DNA of 64,000 nt from NCBI RefSeq assembly GCF_014851395.1, contig NW_024041373.1, positions 19,461,697 through 19,525,696 on the forward strand, in the 5' to 3' direction. This DNA is from Micropterus salmoides. Taxonomy: Eukaryota > Chordata > Actinopteri > Centrarchiformes > Centrarchidae. Shown one piece after another: positions 1 to 12,264 of the stretch. Within the stretch, counting starts at the first letter, position 1, and each line of letters begins with the position of its first letter. Below the pieces are notes generated by a model. That model saw only the letters and a list, made by a program, of their open reading frames with translations. It was not told where the DNA came from and did not search any database. The translations under genes were made by a program, and so were the position numbers.

Positions 1-1035
1 TCTGACAGAATCGTGGTATCAAGTTGTACTATGTCTGAAATTCAAGGATGAGGCTGGGAACAGAGCAAAGTGGTGATTTATATCAAGTCTATATTTGTGC
101 TCCCCCCAAATGTCCTCAATTTCAAACCCACAGTTTATACCTCTTTTAGATTTTTTTACTCTGTCCTTCCCTCTTGCCCTGGTTCTTCCTGAGAGTAACC
201 AGAGAGGGAAAATCAATGCCTGGCCTGGATTTGTTAGCAAAGTATTGTGTCTGTGTTTTACCCTCTGATCCAAACCATCATGATTATATATTTAATCACT
301 GTGGTACTCTCATCATACATAACTCTCATCAGTTATTATTTGTAAGTTTTCATTAGGCCATTAATGTACAGTTTTCTTATTTTTATGTGACATTTGATTT
401 CAATGGGTGTTTTTGCTAGAGTTTGGCATTTTGGACATGCCATCTTAGTTTTTAGAAGCCAGAAGTGACCATATTTGGATGAGAGGGTGGAGTGGAGGAG
501 GAGTGAAGGCTGACATAGTCATGAATTTGATCCCCTCCAAACTCAGTTTGCTGATGAATGCACATTTCATCCATCATACTAAGTTATCAACTAGCGCTAG
601 TGCGACAAATTCGGGACAGGGGAGTTGGGGATGGGAGTGGCCTCTTGTACATTTCCTCTTGTTTATGAAGTCACTTGTTTGTCATTAGAAAAAAAAACAC
701 TATGACTGTAAGTATGTAGCAGTGTGTAAATCATTATCTGTTACATACAATTTATTTAACTTAATTTATTTCATCACACATCTGCCTGCATATGCGCGTG
801 TCAGTTCTTTCCTCTGAGGTTGCCTGCAGCTACACTTCCCCTGTCCTCAGGACTGCAACTTCCACTATCTTCATCTACACTAGAAAACAAAAAGGGGTAA
901 AGAGCAGGCATGCATGTTTGTTGGTATAACAACGCTGTTGACACAATGTTCACAGGAGTTGGGATAACTGCTGTTAAATTTGGGACGTCTGGTCACCCCA
1001 GCTTGGCACCATGCATCCCTTATTCACGTTAACTG
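1..1035. other. non-coding stretch before the LINE
   Basis: Apart from the family D copy at 415-690, no exon-like signal (no conserved peptide with flanking splice sites) is seen. AT-rich. Confidence 0.6.
415..690. repeat. dispersed repeat family D, copy 1
   Basis: Shares with 16485-16690 the ordered blocks gagtttggcattttgg, then agccagaagtgaccatat and ttggatgag. Old, diverged, non-coding. The orientation is the same as in copy 2. Confidence 0.6.
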
Positions 1036-1330
1036 TTATCAGAATCCGTTTTATTGCCAGGTACATTTTCACATATGAGGAATTTGCCTTGGTATAAATT
1101 GGTGCTCACAGTATACACGAACATAAATATAAATATATAAAAAGTAAGGAGATCAAAAAATGTACAAGTATACAAAAATTACAATAAAACTATAATACAG
1201 TGCTGAAAAAGTATATGCAAAAATTCACAACATGAGCATAAAGCATAGTTGAGCGTTGTCGTAAAGTGTGGGGTCAGGAGTTGTATGAGTGTGTGTGTGT
1301 GTGTGTTTTTTGGGGAGGGGGGCATGAGAG

Positions 1331-2023
1331 TCAGCGACAGTGGGGATTCCAGGTCTTGTTGAGGAATCCCACTGCAATCGGAAAGAAACTGTTCTTGTGG
1401 CGAGAGGTTTTGGTCCTGATGGACCACAGCCTCCTGCCAGAGGGGAGTTTCTGAAATAGTTTGTGTCCAGGATGGGAGGGGTCAGCCACAATCTTTCCTG
1501 CACAGCTCAGAGTCCTGGAGGTGTACAGGTCTTGAAGAGATGGAAGGTGACAACCAATCACCTTCTCTGCAGACTGAATGATTTGCTGCAGCCTGCCCTT
1601 GTCCCTGGCGGTGGCAGCAACGCACCAGATGGTGATGGAGGAGGTGAGGATGGACTTGATGATGGTGGTGTAGAAGTGCACCATCATTGTCTTCAGCAGT
1701 CTGAACTTCTTCAGCTGCCGCATTAAGTACATCCTCTGATGGGCCTTCTTGGTGAGGGAGGTGATGTTTAGCTTCCACTTGAGCTCCTGGGAGATGATGG
1801 TGTCCAGGAAGTGGGAGGAGTCCACAGTTTCAACTGCGGAGTCACCCAGGTTGATAGGGGAGGGTGGGGCTAGGCTCTTTCTAAAATCTACAATCATTTC
1901 CACTGTCTTTAGAGCGTTGAGCTCCAGACTGTTGTGGCTGCACCAGGACGCCAGATGGTCAATCTTCCACCTGTCGGCAAACTCCCCCATAGATGAGCCC
2001 AATGAGGGTGGTGTCATCCGCAA
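1331..2023 (-). pseudogene. reverse transcriptase 3' remnant of the LINE
   Basis: Longest open stretch of the element: about 230 residues covering thumb and C-terminal parts (HLASWCSHNSLELNALKT, QRMYLMRQLKKFRLLKT, PSGRRLWSIRTKTSR). It starts just after the catalytic DD codons in another frame, so it cannot make an active enzyme. Clade is judged from remembered fish L2/Maui-like proteins. Confidence 0.8.
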
Positions 2024-2026
2024 ACT

Positions 2027-2564
2027 TCAGGAGCTTGACAGACTGGTGACTGGAGGTGCAGCTGTATACAGGGAGAAGAGAAGAGGGGAAAGAACACAGC
2101 CCTGAGGGGATCTGGAGCTGATGGTCCTGGAGTCAGAGAGATGTTTTCCCAGCTTAACATACTGTTTCCTGTCCGTCAGGAAGTCTGTGACCCACCTGCA
2201 GGTGGAGTCAGGCACGCTCAGCTGGGAGAGCCTGTGCCTGCCTGTAGCAGATGATGGTGTTGAAAGCAGAGCTGAAATCCACAAACAGGATCAGGTCCCT
2301 GGGTAGTCCAGGTGCTGAAGGATGACGTGAAGGGTCATGTTTACTGTGTCGTCTACAGACCTGTTGGCTCTGTAGGCAGACTGCTGGGGGTCCAGGAGTG
2401 GGTCTGTGGTGGATTTTAGGTGGGACAACACAAGCCGCTCCAAGGACTTCATAACCACAGATGTCAGGGCGACGGGTCTGTTGTCGTTTAGTCCTGTGGT
2501 CCTTGGTTTTTTGGGGACAGGGATGATGGTGGCTAGAAGGAGGGTTTAATTCAGGCTGGCACAT
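2027..2564 (-). pseudogene. reverse transcriptase palm remnant of the LINE
   Basis: Two overlapping open stretches in different frames carry, in order on the minus strand, DPQQSAYRANRSVDDTV-like text (about 2340-2400, visible only in a third frame), VDFSSAFNT, WVTDFLTDRKQYVKLG and SPQGCVLSPLL. Frame changes between them show multiple indels. Confidence 0.75.
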
Positions 2565-3360
2565 GGCATGTCTCCAGTGTGGTGTTAAAAATGTTTGTGA
2601 ACACCGGAGACAGCTGACTGGCGCAGTGCTTCAAGGTGGATGAGGAGACAGAGTCCGGCCCAGCTGCTTTGCAGAAAGTAGCTAGCAAACTTGCGGGGCA
2701 GAATAAAAAGGTTTACAGTGTATCAGTAAATGTTCCAGGTCATGAGAACAGTGCTGCTGAATCACTGTCACATAATTACACCAGCATTGTTATTGTAAAA
2801 ACAGACACCACCACCTTTTGTTTTGTCAGAGAGTTTCGTGGTCCGCTCTGTAGACCTGGAAGCCATCCTGCTGCTGCGCGCAGTCTGTTCTTGATCCACA
2901 CAGCCACGTCTCTGTGAAGCACAGAACAGAAAATGAATAAAAGTCTCTGTTTTTCCCCACCAGTAGCTGAAGTTCAGCTTATTGCACAGTAAGTGCACAG
3001 TGGATAGAAATATTTTTGGTATAGCCAGTGGAGTTTCCCCCTGCTGGCCATTAGAAAGAATGCAGGTTTAAGGCACTTCCTCATTGGCTTCACTTTCCAG
3101 ACCCTGTGCTAAGGAGGAACATTGTCTGCTGTGTTTTGACTCTAAAGTGCCCTACGAGCCTGCGGCTCCTGACAGAAATTCATCACTAATACCGTATATT
3201 AAAGGAAAAGACACAAGAGGAGAGGAGTAAAACTTTAAATGAAGATTGAAACCAAAAATAAGAGTAGTAAAAGTAAAAAGTAATGTTAAGCTCCAGACAA
3301 GGTGTGATGTGTAAACAGACAAAAGCAGGAATAAGAAAGCTACAGTATAAGAATGGATAA

Positions 3361-3945
3361 TAGAGCTGAAACAATTCATAGTTTAGTCAATAGATTAGTC
3401 AATCAGCAGAAAATTAATCAGCAACTTTTTTGATAATTTATTAGTACATTTTCAAGCAAAAGTGCCAAACATAACTCAGATTCAGCTTCTCACTTGTGAG
3501 GATTTACTGTTTTACATAATTATAAACTGAATATCTTTGGATTTTCGACAGATAGTTGAACAAAACATTTGAAGACGTCACCTCTGATGGGTATTTATAT
3601 AATATTAGCTATTTAGTAGTAGCTATTATTAGAGCTGAAATGATTAGTCATGTACTCGATTCGTTGATCAAGAGATCATGAGAGGAAATGAATCAGCCAC
3701 AATTTCAATAATTGAATTGTTGGTAAAAATACCAAATGTAAGTGCTGGTTATGTTCCACTATCATCTGAATATAAACTGAATATATTTATGTTTTGGACT
3801 GTACAGATAAAACAACTAATCTTTAGCTTTGGGTAACCCATTTTTCACTTTTTCCTGACTTTTTATTGACCAAACAATTTGATTAATCAACAAAATATTC
3901 TGTAAAACTGTAAAAAGAAATCAACAATTAAATAATTGTTACCTA
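3361..3945. repeat. dispersed repeat family A, two adjoining copies
   Basis: Two diverged copies (about 3361-3630 and 3631-3945) share blocks: agagctgaaa-gatta/attca, ttcaagcaaaa-tgccaaa, taaactgaatat-ttt, ttattgaccaaac-attgattaatc. This is a high-copy non-autonomous element type common in percomorph fish, probably DNA-transposon derived (inference). Other copies are at 4780-4960 and 62660-62880. Confidence 0.65.
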
Positions 3946-4779
3946 CCTAAAACTTAATTGTCCTGAAGTCATTTCAATACCAACACATGAGCCCGCTCTC
4001 CAAGATATAACTGATCATCATTGCACTTTCTGTCACACTGTCTCTGTATCGGTAGCATCGGTATTATCCCTTCTTTTGGCTCTTCTGGTGGTTCTTTCCC
4101 CTCTGTTTGGTTACAGCTGCTTTCACAAACACCCATCATGTTGAATATAGAACAGCCCTACAGCAACTTCTAGCCAGCTCCCTTGATGAAGTGTACTGCC
4201 ATGCTGACAGTCTCACAGTAGATATTTTTGGTTTCTGATTCTGAGAAAATATATCTGTAGTAGTCTGAGCTGCTGTTTCCTAGCTGGAGGGAAATGAGTA
4301 ACAATACCAAGAGCTGCAATATGGATGGTAGTCTGTTTGTTACATTACATCTATAGCTAACGCTTTTATCCAAAGGCACTTACAACGTGCACTTCAACAA
4401 TATAGATACAACCTCAGAAAGTGTGAGAATCATGCAAGCACATCAACTTAATTAAATATGCTGAACTGCTTCTAATGTTACATTTAGAAACAATTAAAGA
4501 AAGAGAGGGTTTCTTATTGGTCAAGATGTAGTCTGAACACATTAGTTTTCAGGCTGCAAAGATGTGTAGGGTTTATGTTGTCCTGATGCCTGATTGGAGC
4601 TTGTTCCACCATTGTGGAAGGAGGACCGTAAACAGCCGTGGTTTTTGGGCCCCCTCGTTGTGAGAGAGTAGCAAGCCGATTGGTAGTAACAGAACATAGT
4701 AGACAGGCTGGTGGGGTGTATTGTTGTCATTTTAGAACAGTAATGGATTGGACTGGCATTGTAATAGTGTGGAAATATT

Positions 4780-4960
4780 AACAAACTGATTATTCACCAA
4801 CAATCATGAAAACTGATTGTAATTTAATGAATATATGAAGTAGAAATCCCAACCATTTGCTGGTTCCAGCATCTCTAATGTGAGGATTTGCTGCTTTTCT
4901 GTGTTTTGTATTTTTGAAACTTGTTTGGGTTTTGGACACTTGGATACTGACCTTATTACT
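4780..4960. repeat. dispersed repeat family A, partial copy
   Basis: Carries the blocks tgctggttccagcatctctaa, gtgaggatttgctgcttttctgtgtttt and gggttttggac that belong to family A. Both ends look eroded. Confidence 0.6.
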
Positions 4961-5119
4961 CAGATCAGATATGGGCCAGATGTGACTGATCCACATTATA
5001 TTAATTTAATCGCAATTTTTAGTACCACAGCTATCTCTGGTGCATAATATTGTCTTGTTTCCTAAAAGAGAGCAATTGGAACAGATTGCTATTCAGTACC
5101 CTGACTTTAGGTATTGTAG

Positions 5120-5153
5120 TGGGAGAGAAAGGGGGGGAGGGAGGGGGGGGGGC
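5120..5153 (+). other. G-rich tract, possible G-quadruplex
   Basis: gggaga, then runs of seven, three and nine G separated by single A bases, next to AT-rich DNA. Confidence 0.55.
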
Positions 5154-5637
5154 ATCTCTATAGTTACAACAACAAGAATCTGAAGACTTCATCTTTGGGA
5201 AATAGTGATGTGCATATCACTTTCTTTTCACAGATGAATCCATAATGAAAGTTATCAGTAGTTTTAGCGCTTTATTCTAGGATGCAGTCCCACAGGTTCA
5301 CCACAGTATTAAAAAGTAGACACTACATCGTCCTCTTTGTCTATATGAAGCTCTATCTAATCGCACACTTTGCTATCTGTCAGCATGAAGGCTTGATCTG
5401 ATGCACAGAGACATAGCGATATGAGTCAGACTGTTGTTAGTGTTACTGCTGACTAGGTTGCTGTCACTGTGTGTGTGTCTGCGCGTACATAATGTATGTG
5501 TGTGTGTGTGTGTTGCTGACTGGGATGCTGTCAGCTGTGTAGTGTCAGCCACCTTGACACTCACACTGCACTTTTAACTTTTCTGGGACCTTACCTCCTG
5601 ACAGCCAAATGGCCTCTCCAGCCGTTAGGAAAAACCA

Positions 5638-5696
5638 TGTACACACATGCACACACACACACACACACACGCACGCACGCACACACACACACACAA
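5638..5696. repeat. (CA)n microsatellite
   Basis: Long CA array interrupted by two gcac variants. Probably length-polymorphic. Confidence 0.9.
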
Positions 5697-6998
5697 GTTG
5701 CTGAAATGACAAATTACAAGAAGTGTTAGAACTAAGCAGAAATGACAGAGAAGACAACAACAGAAAAGGCTGTGCTTGTTCTTCTTCTCACAGGGTCAGC
5801 GTGACTTTTGCATCATGTAAGTCTTAACAATTAGAAGTGGTTGATAATCTAGGATGACATGTATTGGTTTAGAATGGATCTTGTCGATTTGTCTGTTTGA
5901 CAATTAACTGAATAAAATGGCTGTAAAGAGTCTCTCATATTACATTATGATGTTTTGGCACAATTGTGATTCAACACTTTGATTCAATATCACCATAACG
6001 CCCATAATGTAATGCCATTTTACAACTGGTGAAGTGAGGGACTATGGTGCATATGACTGATTGAGTGGGTAGGGTTAGAGATGTGTGTGTTTACTATAGA
6101 TGTGTCTGTGCTTGAATCTTGTTTTTTTACTATGCCTTTCTGAATGTGTGTGTGTAGATAGATTTTAATATTACATATAGGAGACACTTCAAGGTGAGCA
6201 GAGTGATGTATCATTTGAGTTGTTGACACCACCATAGCTTCAAAGTGTTATTATGGAAACACTTGCCAGCCTCAATGTGAAAAAGCTGACCTCAATTTCT
6301 CTGTCATTGCTATTAAAATCTCTCTTCTACCTTTAGTGAGGGAACATACATGCTTACCAATAGCAATTTCACCACAAAGTAACCAACATGTAAGAATTGT
6401 GTTGCAAACATGTCACCTACTGAAATAATTTCAATAACTTGGATAGACAGAAAACAGTTATTCTTTTATTAACACTGATAATTTTCTGGAAATATCTTCT
6501 GGCCAGAGTTGAGAGTGAAAGACAACAATAGAGAAACAGTCAGTACAAAGAGAGAAATAAGACGTGAGTGCCAAAAAAATATGAAGTAAAAATAAGCATT
6601 GCAGATCAGAATTGACCTCAGTGAATAAAGCAGATACGGGATGATGATGCTGAGCTGCAAAGACCAGAGAGCAGGGCACTCTGTGTGTGTCTGTTGGCTG
6701 CTATAGCCAAGCTAACTGACTGTACCCATCAGTCAAGGTTGTGTCTTATTATAGGTCATTAGTCTCTCTGCTCAGCTGCGACCTTGACGCTACCTGCTAG
6801 ATCATGTATATGTACCATAGTAGGCAAAATGTATGTGTGTGTGTGTGTGTGTGTCTACACCTTGGCTGCTTTGTACACTTAGTGTATTGCACTGCACAAA
6901 ATATGTGTTCAAGACTGCTTACTGTGTCTGTGAGAGCACACGTGGCTGCAGCCTTGATGAGCAGTCAGCTCTGGCTGTGTGTGATGGATAGATGGACA

Positions 6999-7039
6999 CG
7001 GGGCGGGGGGTGGGGGTGGGGGTGGGGGGCTGGGGGTGG
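6999..7039 (+). other. G-quadruplex-prone tract
   Basis: Six or more runs of four to six G separated by single bases on the + strand, meeting the simple G3+N1-7 rule many times over. A similar shorter tract lies at 5120-5153. Confidence 0.7.
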
Positions 7040-7304
7040 TCAGAGAGGGTCAGCCAACACACTATCATGGGGGTGGGGTCACAAGGATGTCAGTCAGAGA
7101 TTTTAGTGCTACAGGACTAATGCTGGTTTAAAGTGCTGCCACCCACGATAAAAAATTGCCTGCCGTGCAGGACAATAGGCTGAGTCCCAACTGCCAGCAG
7201 TCATTTACTGGTTGTTGCCTTTTACCTACTCTGACAGTTACACAGTGATGTGCATACAGCAGTATATCATCAAGTCCTCACCAAGATATTGGAGTTTTTG
7301 TGTT

Positions 7305-7600
7305 TGTGATACATTAAAGGATGAGTTCGCTACTGAGTCTCCGCTGGTTGCGCCCAGCCAAGAAATAGTCTTCGTCTTTTGTTTGGATTAAACAAACAAG
7401 ATAAAATGTGTTAATTTGTGAGCTTAAGAGGTGCTGGTAAGGAGTTATGCTACTGTTGGACAGAACCAGGCTGGATGTTTCCCACTACTTCCAGTCTTTG
7501 TGCAAAACTTTGTGCTAGCTTACATACCATGAGATTGGTATTGACCTCCTCATTTAACTCAGCATGAAAACAAATGAACATATTTCCCAAAAATATTCAG
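7305..7600. repeat. dispersed repeat family C, copy 1
   Basis: Blocks shared with 19105-19380: aacaaacaagat-taa-tgtgttaat, gagctt, tggac-ga-ccag-ct, cca-tctttgtgc, tattga, and atatttcccaaaaatattcag near the end. Non-coding; opposite orientation to 16320-16480. Confidence 0.6.
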
Positions 7601-9984
7601 TACATGTGTCTCACCACTTATAGCATTGATAAACCACATCATGTCTGAATTACAATTTGCACATTTTACATTTTACAGTCACAGTTTGTCCTTATATTGT
7701 ATCAAAACTGGTTTTTGAAGAATATTGTGCTGCTTGAGTCGATTTTTAGGTATAATTCACCAGTATTACTGTGGAAGTTCATTTGATCTGATAGTGATCG
7801 GGTATGCACAATATGGATTGAGGATGCTGGATGGCTTGGATTTTTGTTTTTCATCTAGCTGCTCTTTGTGCTGTCTCTGCCAGTTTCGTTAAATTGTGTG
7901 TCATATTCTGAGGGGAGTACTGCACACGTTCTGTTGTAATTGTTATACTCTGCTTTGTGATACTTTACAGTATCAGACTGGGTAGAAGCTGACCAAAAGC
8001 TTGTACTTTGGAAATGTTGTTGCATCTTTAGCCAGTTCTGTTTGACAGCTTGCTTCCACTAAACATGCTGTTAAAATGTTGTATTTATGCCTACATATCT
8101 GTGCAGTGTAAGGTCTAGGAACCATAAAATGTTACTGTATACTAGTTGATCAAATTCATACTGCAGTGTCCCGCAGAAAGGAAACAGCTGACCAAAATTA
8201 ACCCAGAGGGGAGAAGAGGAAGAGAGACATTCTGGATCATTGTACCCCTCCCTCTATCGATTTCGGATTTCAGTCTCCCATGTCCCGTGCTAAACAAAGC
8301 ACAATTGGTAGAGAGACATCGCTCATAAGCATAACCTGCAAAAGAGGAGAGAGGTTGCAACAGATAAAAAGCTAATTATTTTCCTTTTTTTCTTTAAGAA
8401 AGTCACATGACGTGATTTTCAGTGCGATTCCACCTCAAGTGTAGAGACTAGGATTGTTGCACTGACATCTGCTGGTGTTTAGTCTAAATGAATTGCTCCA
8501 AGCAGACAGACTGAATTGCCATTCCACTACTCTGTCCCCTTAAATGTATTTAAATCCTTCTTCAGGCCATGCTTGACCTGGTTGACCCCTTGAACTCTCA
8601 TGACCTCAGGGATTGATCTTGTGATTTGGTCGTGGCATCGTTATTGCAATAAGGGGGCTGATATGGCTGTTTTTTTGCTGCTTTCCAACAGCTGACTAAA
8701 CAAAACTAAATAGGATATAATATATTTCAAAATGCAGTTCAGCTATTAAAGAAACCCTACACTTGTCTTTTGGGATATTGACCATTTCACAGCAACAAAA
8801 TGCATTGCCTGTGTTGTTGCCATGTTTGGGGAGTTTCGCTATTATGGATTTGGGCCTCCCCATTCAACAGCCCATTACTTTGTGCTGCCTGAGGGGCAGC
8901 TGGCTGTTTCAGCATCTAATAGCTCTCTGTTTGCCAAGCAGAATTGCCAGGATCTAAACGACCATTACTCCAGTACAGGAGGATGTAATGTGCAATAACC
9001 TCTGCATTTGTGAAGGAGGGTATGCAAATTTAGGAATTATCAATGAAAGATCAGTAGTTGTTTTGGTGAACAAGTTGGACATTCAATAAATCAAATGTAA
9101 ATCCCCTTTAGCTCTAATATTTCCTCATGATACGTCACTTCTTTCCCCTCTTTCATCTTCCTCTCCTCCTCTTTTTGACATCCTCCATGTCTGGATGGAG
9201 CATTTGGTTCCTTTGGCCTGGTGTCAAAGGGTGGATTAGAATATTGTCCCCCAAGTTTAACATGTTTACAGAGTCGTGCGTGTGTATGTTTAGTTTAGGT
9301 CCTTGTGTGCACGTGTGTGTCTGCGTGCTGTGTGTAGACTGAGGGGGGTTCAGGGGCGACAGATGGCTCATGGTCTGCTCTCGTCTGGTGCGCTCTGCCT
9401 GCCAAAGATCAGGCGAAAACAGTTACAGCACTCTGCACTTCATACAGCCCTGCTTGACAGGCCAAAATAACAGACCTCTCTTTGTTTTATAGATAGCATA
9501 ATGATGTTTTCTTTGTTTTTAAAAACACTGATTGGTTTTGTTTTGTATTCTCCCTCATTTTCATTTTAAAGTTTTAGAAAGCTAAATAAGTTCAAGTTGA
9601 ACAGACACAAGAATACATGGTTTTTCCCCTCATCACTGAAGAGAAGGTTTTCAAATGGTCAAAGTTTTTGCAAGTCTTCAATACAATATATTACTTCCTT
9701 GGCACAATAGGTGTTTTGTTGGAGAGCATTGAGCTAAATGTATTTTTCTGCCATATAATAATAATAGCGTTTTTGTGAGAAGTGAATATGTGGACAAGAA
9801 TCTTTTAGAGATGCCTTATAGATATAGAATATTCTCTCTGTCTGCTGTAGGGGGAGATAATTATTACAACCACACCCACACACATACTGAACACAGTCAC
9901 AAACACTCACACACCTACTGAAGATACAGTGCAGTGTATCTGTGGTGGATCCATACACATACAAAAAGATATAATTATGGATCC

Positions 9985-11230
9985 AAGCAGCGAAGCTACT
10001 TCTTCGTCTTCTTTCTTTCCTCCTTCTTTTTCTCCACTGAAAGTGTTTGGGCAGCAAAAACTGCTGCACAAAAACTTACCAGAATTGGCAAGTGGGCACT
10101 CATTGACCTCATGGTGGCACTATAACAATCAACTTTATGTTGTTGCTATTATCTCAAAAATGTCTTTGAGTTATATTCTTCCACTAGGGGGCACTACACA
10201 TGCAAAAAGTTTTTCGCTGCATGTATTCGTACAAAATTCTGTTTGTACGATCGAGGGTCACTACTTAGTTGATCCATAAAATTTGATAATGAATATTTAA
10301 AGTGGACATGGCTTATTACAACAAATGTAAATTTCTAGACATTTTAATTCCAAAGTTCAAAAAAATCAAAAAAAAATTCATTACATAAATACAGTACATT
10401 ACAGCACATCTACTGATATGTGACAAACGTTTGCCTCACTGCCCCCTATGGTCAATTCAGTTACTCTCTATTTTTCAGAAAATGCTAAATCAATTAACAT
10501 CTATATCTCCACAAGTCTTCGTTCAAACGCTACCCGAATCAACACAGACATTCTCTAGATGGCAGGTTTCCAGTGTTTCGAAGGGTTTTTAGATAGGACA
10601 AACTGTGAGTCTGCAGTGATATTCAATATATTGCTGTAACTTGTACAGTATGCACAACATTTTCTTTTCTGCTCAGTGTTGGATCAAATGCCACCAAAAT
10701 AATTGACAACACCCAAAACCGGCAGAATCATGTGTGGGGGTTGGTTCAGAATTTTATCATCAACATTTTGACTGCTGCAAGTGTTTTATGTTAAAACTGA
10801 GTCTGGCACATGTGATGTCACTGCCTCAACTTGTGAGAAGGTGAATCTCTCACCAGTAGCTTAGTCAATTAGTCACCTACTCTGACGATCTGAAGTTCCA
10901 GAGTTCAAATCCCCAGGTGACCAAGTCTGACCTGCTGACAATGGGTGGTGCACAAATCATAGTGAATCAAAGTTTTCCTATTGTAATTGGATCCTGGACA
11001 CTTTCTTAGTTTTCTCTGCTAAAAAACTGTTTGTGCAGCATAAACCTTAAAACTTAGAAACTTGAAAATTTCACACACTTGTCAGGTTTATATACTTACC
11101 CTCTCTGACCTCAAAGTGATGCTGTAAAAATCAAGTTTGCGTTTATGCAATTATCTTTAAAAATGCTTGGCTTCGAGTCCAAATTCTTACATCACTTTAA
11201 TCTCTTAAATCACCTGCAACTGGTCTTCTC
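9985..11230. repeat. composite old repeat region
   Basis: Contains cactagggggcactacacat (10182-10201) and gccccctatggtcaattcag (10441-10460), which face each other as roughly inverted CACTAGGGGGC-type ends, and the tRNA-like segment at 10850-10920. Looks like stacked non-autonomous elements. Exact borders are unclear. Confidence 0.45.
10850..10920 (+). repeat. degenerate tRNA-like segment, probable SINE head
   Basis: 71 bases with a 6-of-7 acceptor-like pairing (TCACC at 10850 with GGTGA at 10916-10920), an A-box-like tagcttagtcaattag and a B-box-like gagttcaaatcc (10901-10912). D and T stems do not pair properly, so this is not a working tRNA. A tRNA-derived SINE remnant is the best reading. 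Confidence 0.35.
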
Positions 11231-12179
11231 CTCTGAAAATGTCAGATGTTGCATTTATCTCAACCTGCTTGGATCCTGATCATTACCGCTTGCGGCTATA
11301 TTTACTTAAATTTTCTGACTTAAATTATCTGTGTTTGTTAGTTACCATAGCTCTTTGTGAGACTACTTGAACTCCATGACTGGTGACAACAGAGAGAAAG
11401 AGGTAGGCCTGTAGTGTGATCAAAAAAGTCACAGAAGTTGGCAGCAAACAGGGCATTAAATGGAGAGACAGTCAGTCTGGCAAAGCATCTTGAGAGACAC
11501 CTTCAGATTTGATTATATAACTGTGAAAGTCATCTTGACTTCAATTTAACCATGCCCTGTTGAATTTAGGAACCAGATGGATTTACTGTAGCCCAGCTGT
11601 GGTGCTGCTAAGCCAGTGGAACAGACAGGACATGTAGAAGGCCAGAATAAACTAAATTACTTGTTGTCCGTTGCTTACATGGTCCATGGCACCAGGTAGT
11701 TTAGAAATCTTGCCCTGTCTGTAACGCACATGCGGGCCCACACATGGAATGATCAAGTCCATCATAACATCAGAAGAGGTGGTGTTGGGAGAATACACGT
11801 CATTTAGATTAGAATTTAGACATTTAACGGCAATGGCTGAGTATGGGAAAGACAAAGGGAAGGACACAGCAGAAATGTGACAAACTGAACAAGAAGAAAT
11901 ACATACAGTAGAGATGGATAGGAGGGAGATCAGACAGGGAAATTTGTAAAAGTTGGAAGATGAAAGGACAATATGGCCTAAAAGAGGGAGGATGGAGAGT
12001 AAAAAAGGGGATTATCAAAGCTTGTTTATATCAAGGTCAAAGCTTGCTCCCTCCACTTCTCAAATGAATTTGAACAAGTTGATGGGTAATGGATGTTTGC
12101 AGTTGATGAAGGGGTTTAATCATCCGCCTTTGCGTACTATTTTGAAAAAGACATAGAGAGCCATTTCTCTTCTCTCTTC

Positions 12180-12264
12180 GCCGGTGATCATACTGGCGCA
12201 TTTAGCAGCTGAAGAGCCGAATATTTCTCTCAGAGCTAGACTTACATGTGCCACGTGTACAGTC
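12180..12264. repeat. dispersed repeat family B, short fragment
   Basis: About 85 bases nearly identical to 13401-13482: both read gccggtgatcatactggcgc, atttagcagctgaagagccg, atatttctctcaga, ctagacttacat, gccacgtg. Direct orientation, 1.2 kb apart. Confidence 0.7.

Larger units (their letters stand above)
1036..2700 (-). mobile_element. 5'-truncated, decayed L2-type LINE with reverse transcriptase
   Basis: The minus strand reads reverse transcriptase of a non-LTR retrotransposon in several broken frames: LFVDFSSAFNTI (palm motif A, about 2250-2292), SPQGCVLSPLLFSLYT (about 2060-2115), KFADDTT (catalytic DD motif, about 2010-2028), then a 3' region with KKAHQRMYLMRQLKKF, SILTSSITIW and FFPIAVGFLNKTWN (about 1331-1960). 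The 3' end (1036-1090) has the ...GGCAATAAAACGGATTCTG tail typical of fish L2-like LINEs. At least one frameshift between the PQG and FADD motifs and other breaks show it is dead. The 5' end stops within the RT domain, the usual result of incomplete target-primed reverse transcription. Confidence 0.9.
2701..9984. other. non-coding stretch, repeats and microsatellites
   Basis: Apart from family A copies (3361-3945, 4780-4960), family C (7305-7600), CA/TG arrays (5480-5515, 5638-5696, 6831-6855) and two G-rich tracts, nothing gene-like is seen on either strand. A GC-richer patch at 2820-2900 just beyond the LINE is unexplained and could be more of the same or an older element. Confidence 0.55.

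Noticed and set aside
1179..1503. Short minus strand frames over the TG array and LINE 3' end
   Set aside because: Frame shadows of the LINE 3' region and of a (CA)n tract, not separate genes.
10850..10920. Possible functional tRNA gene
   Set aside because: D and T stems do not pair and no clear anticodon stem could be drawn; kept only as a SINE-like relic.
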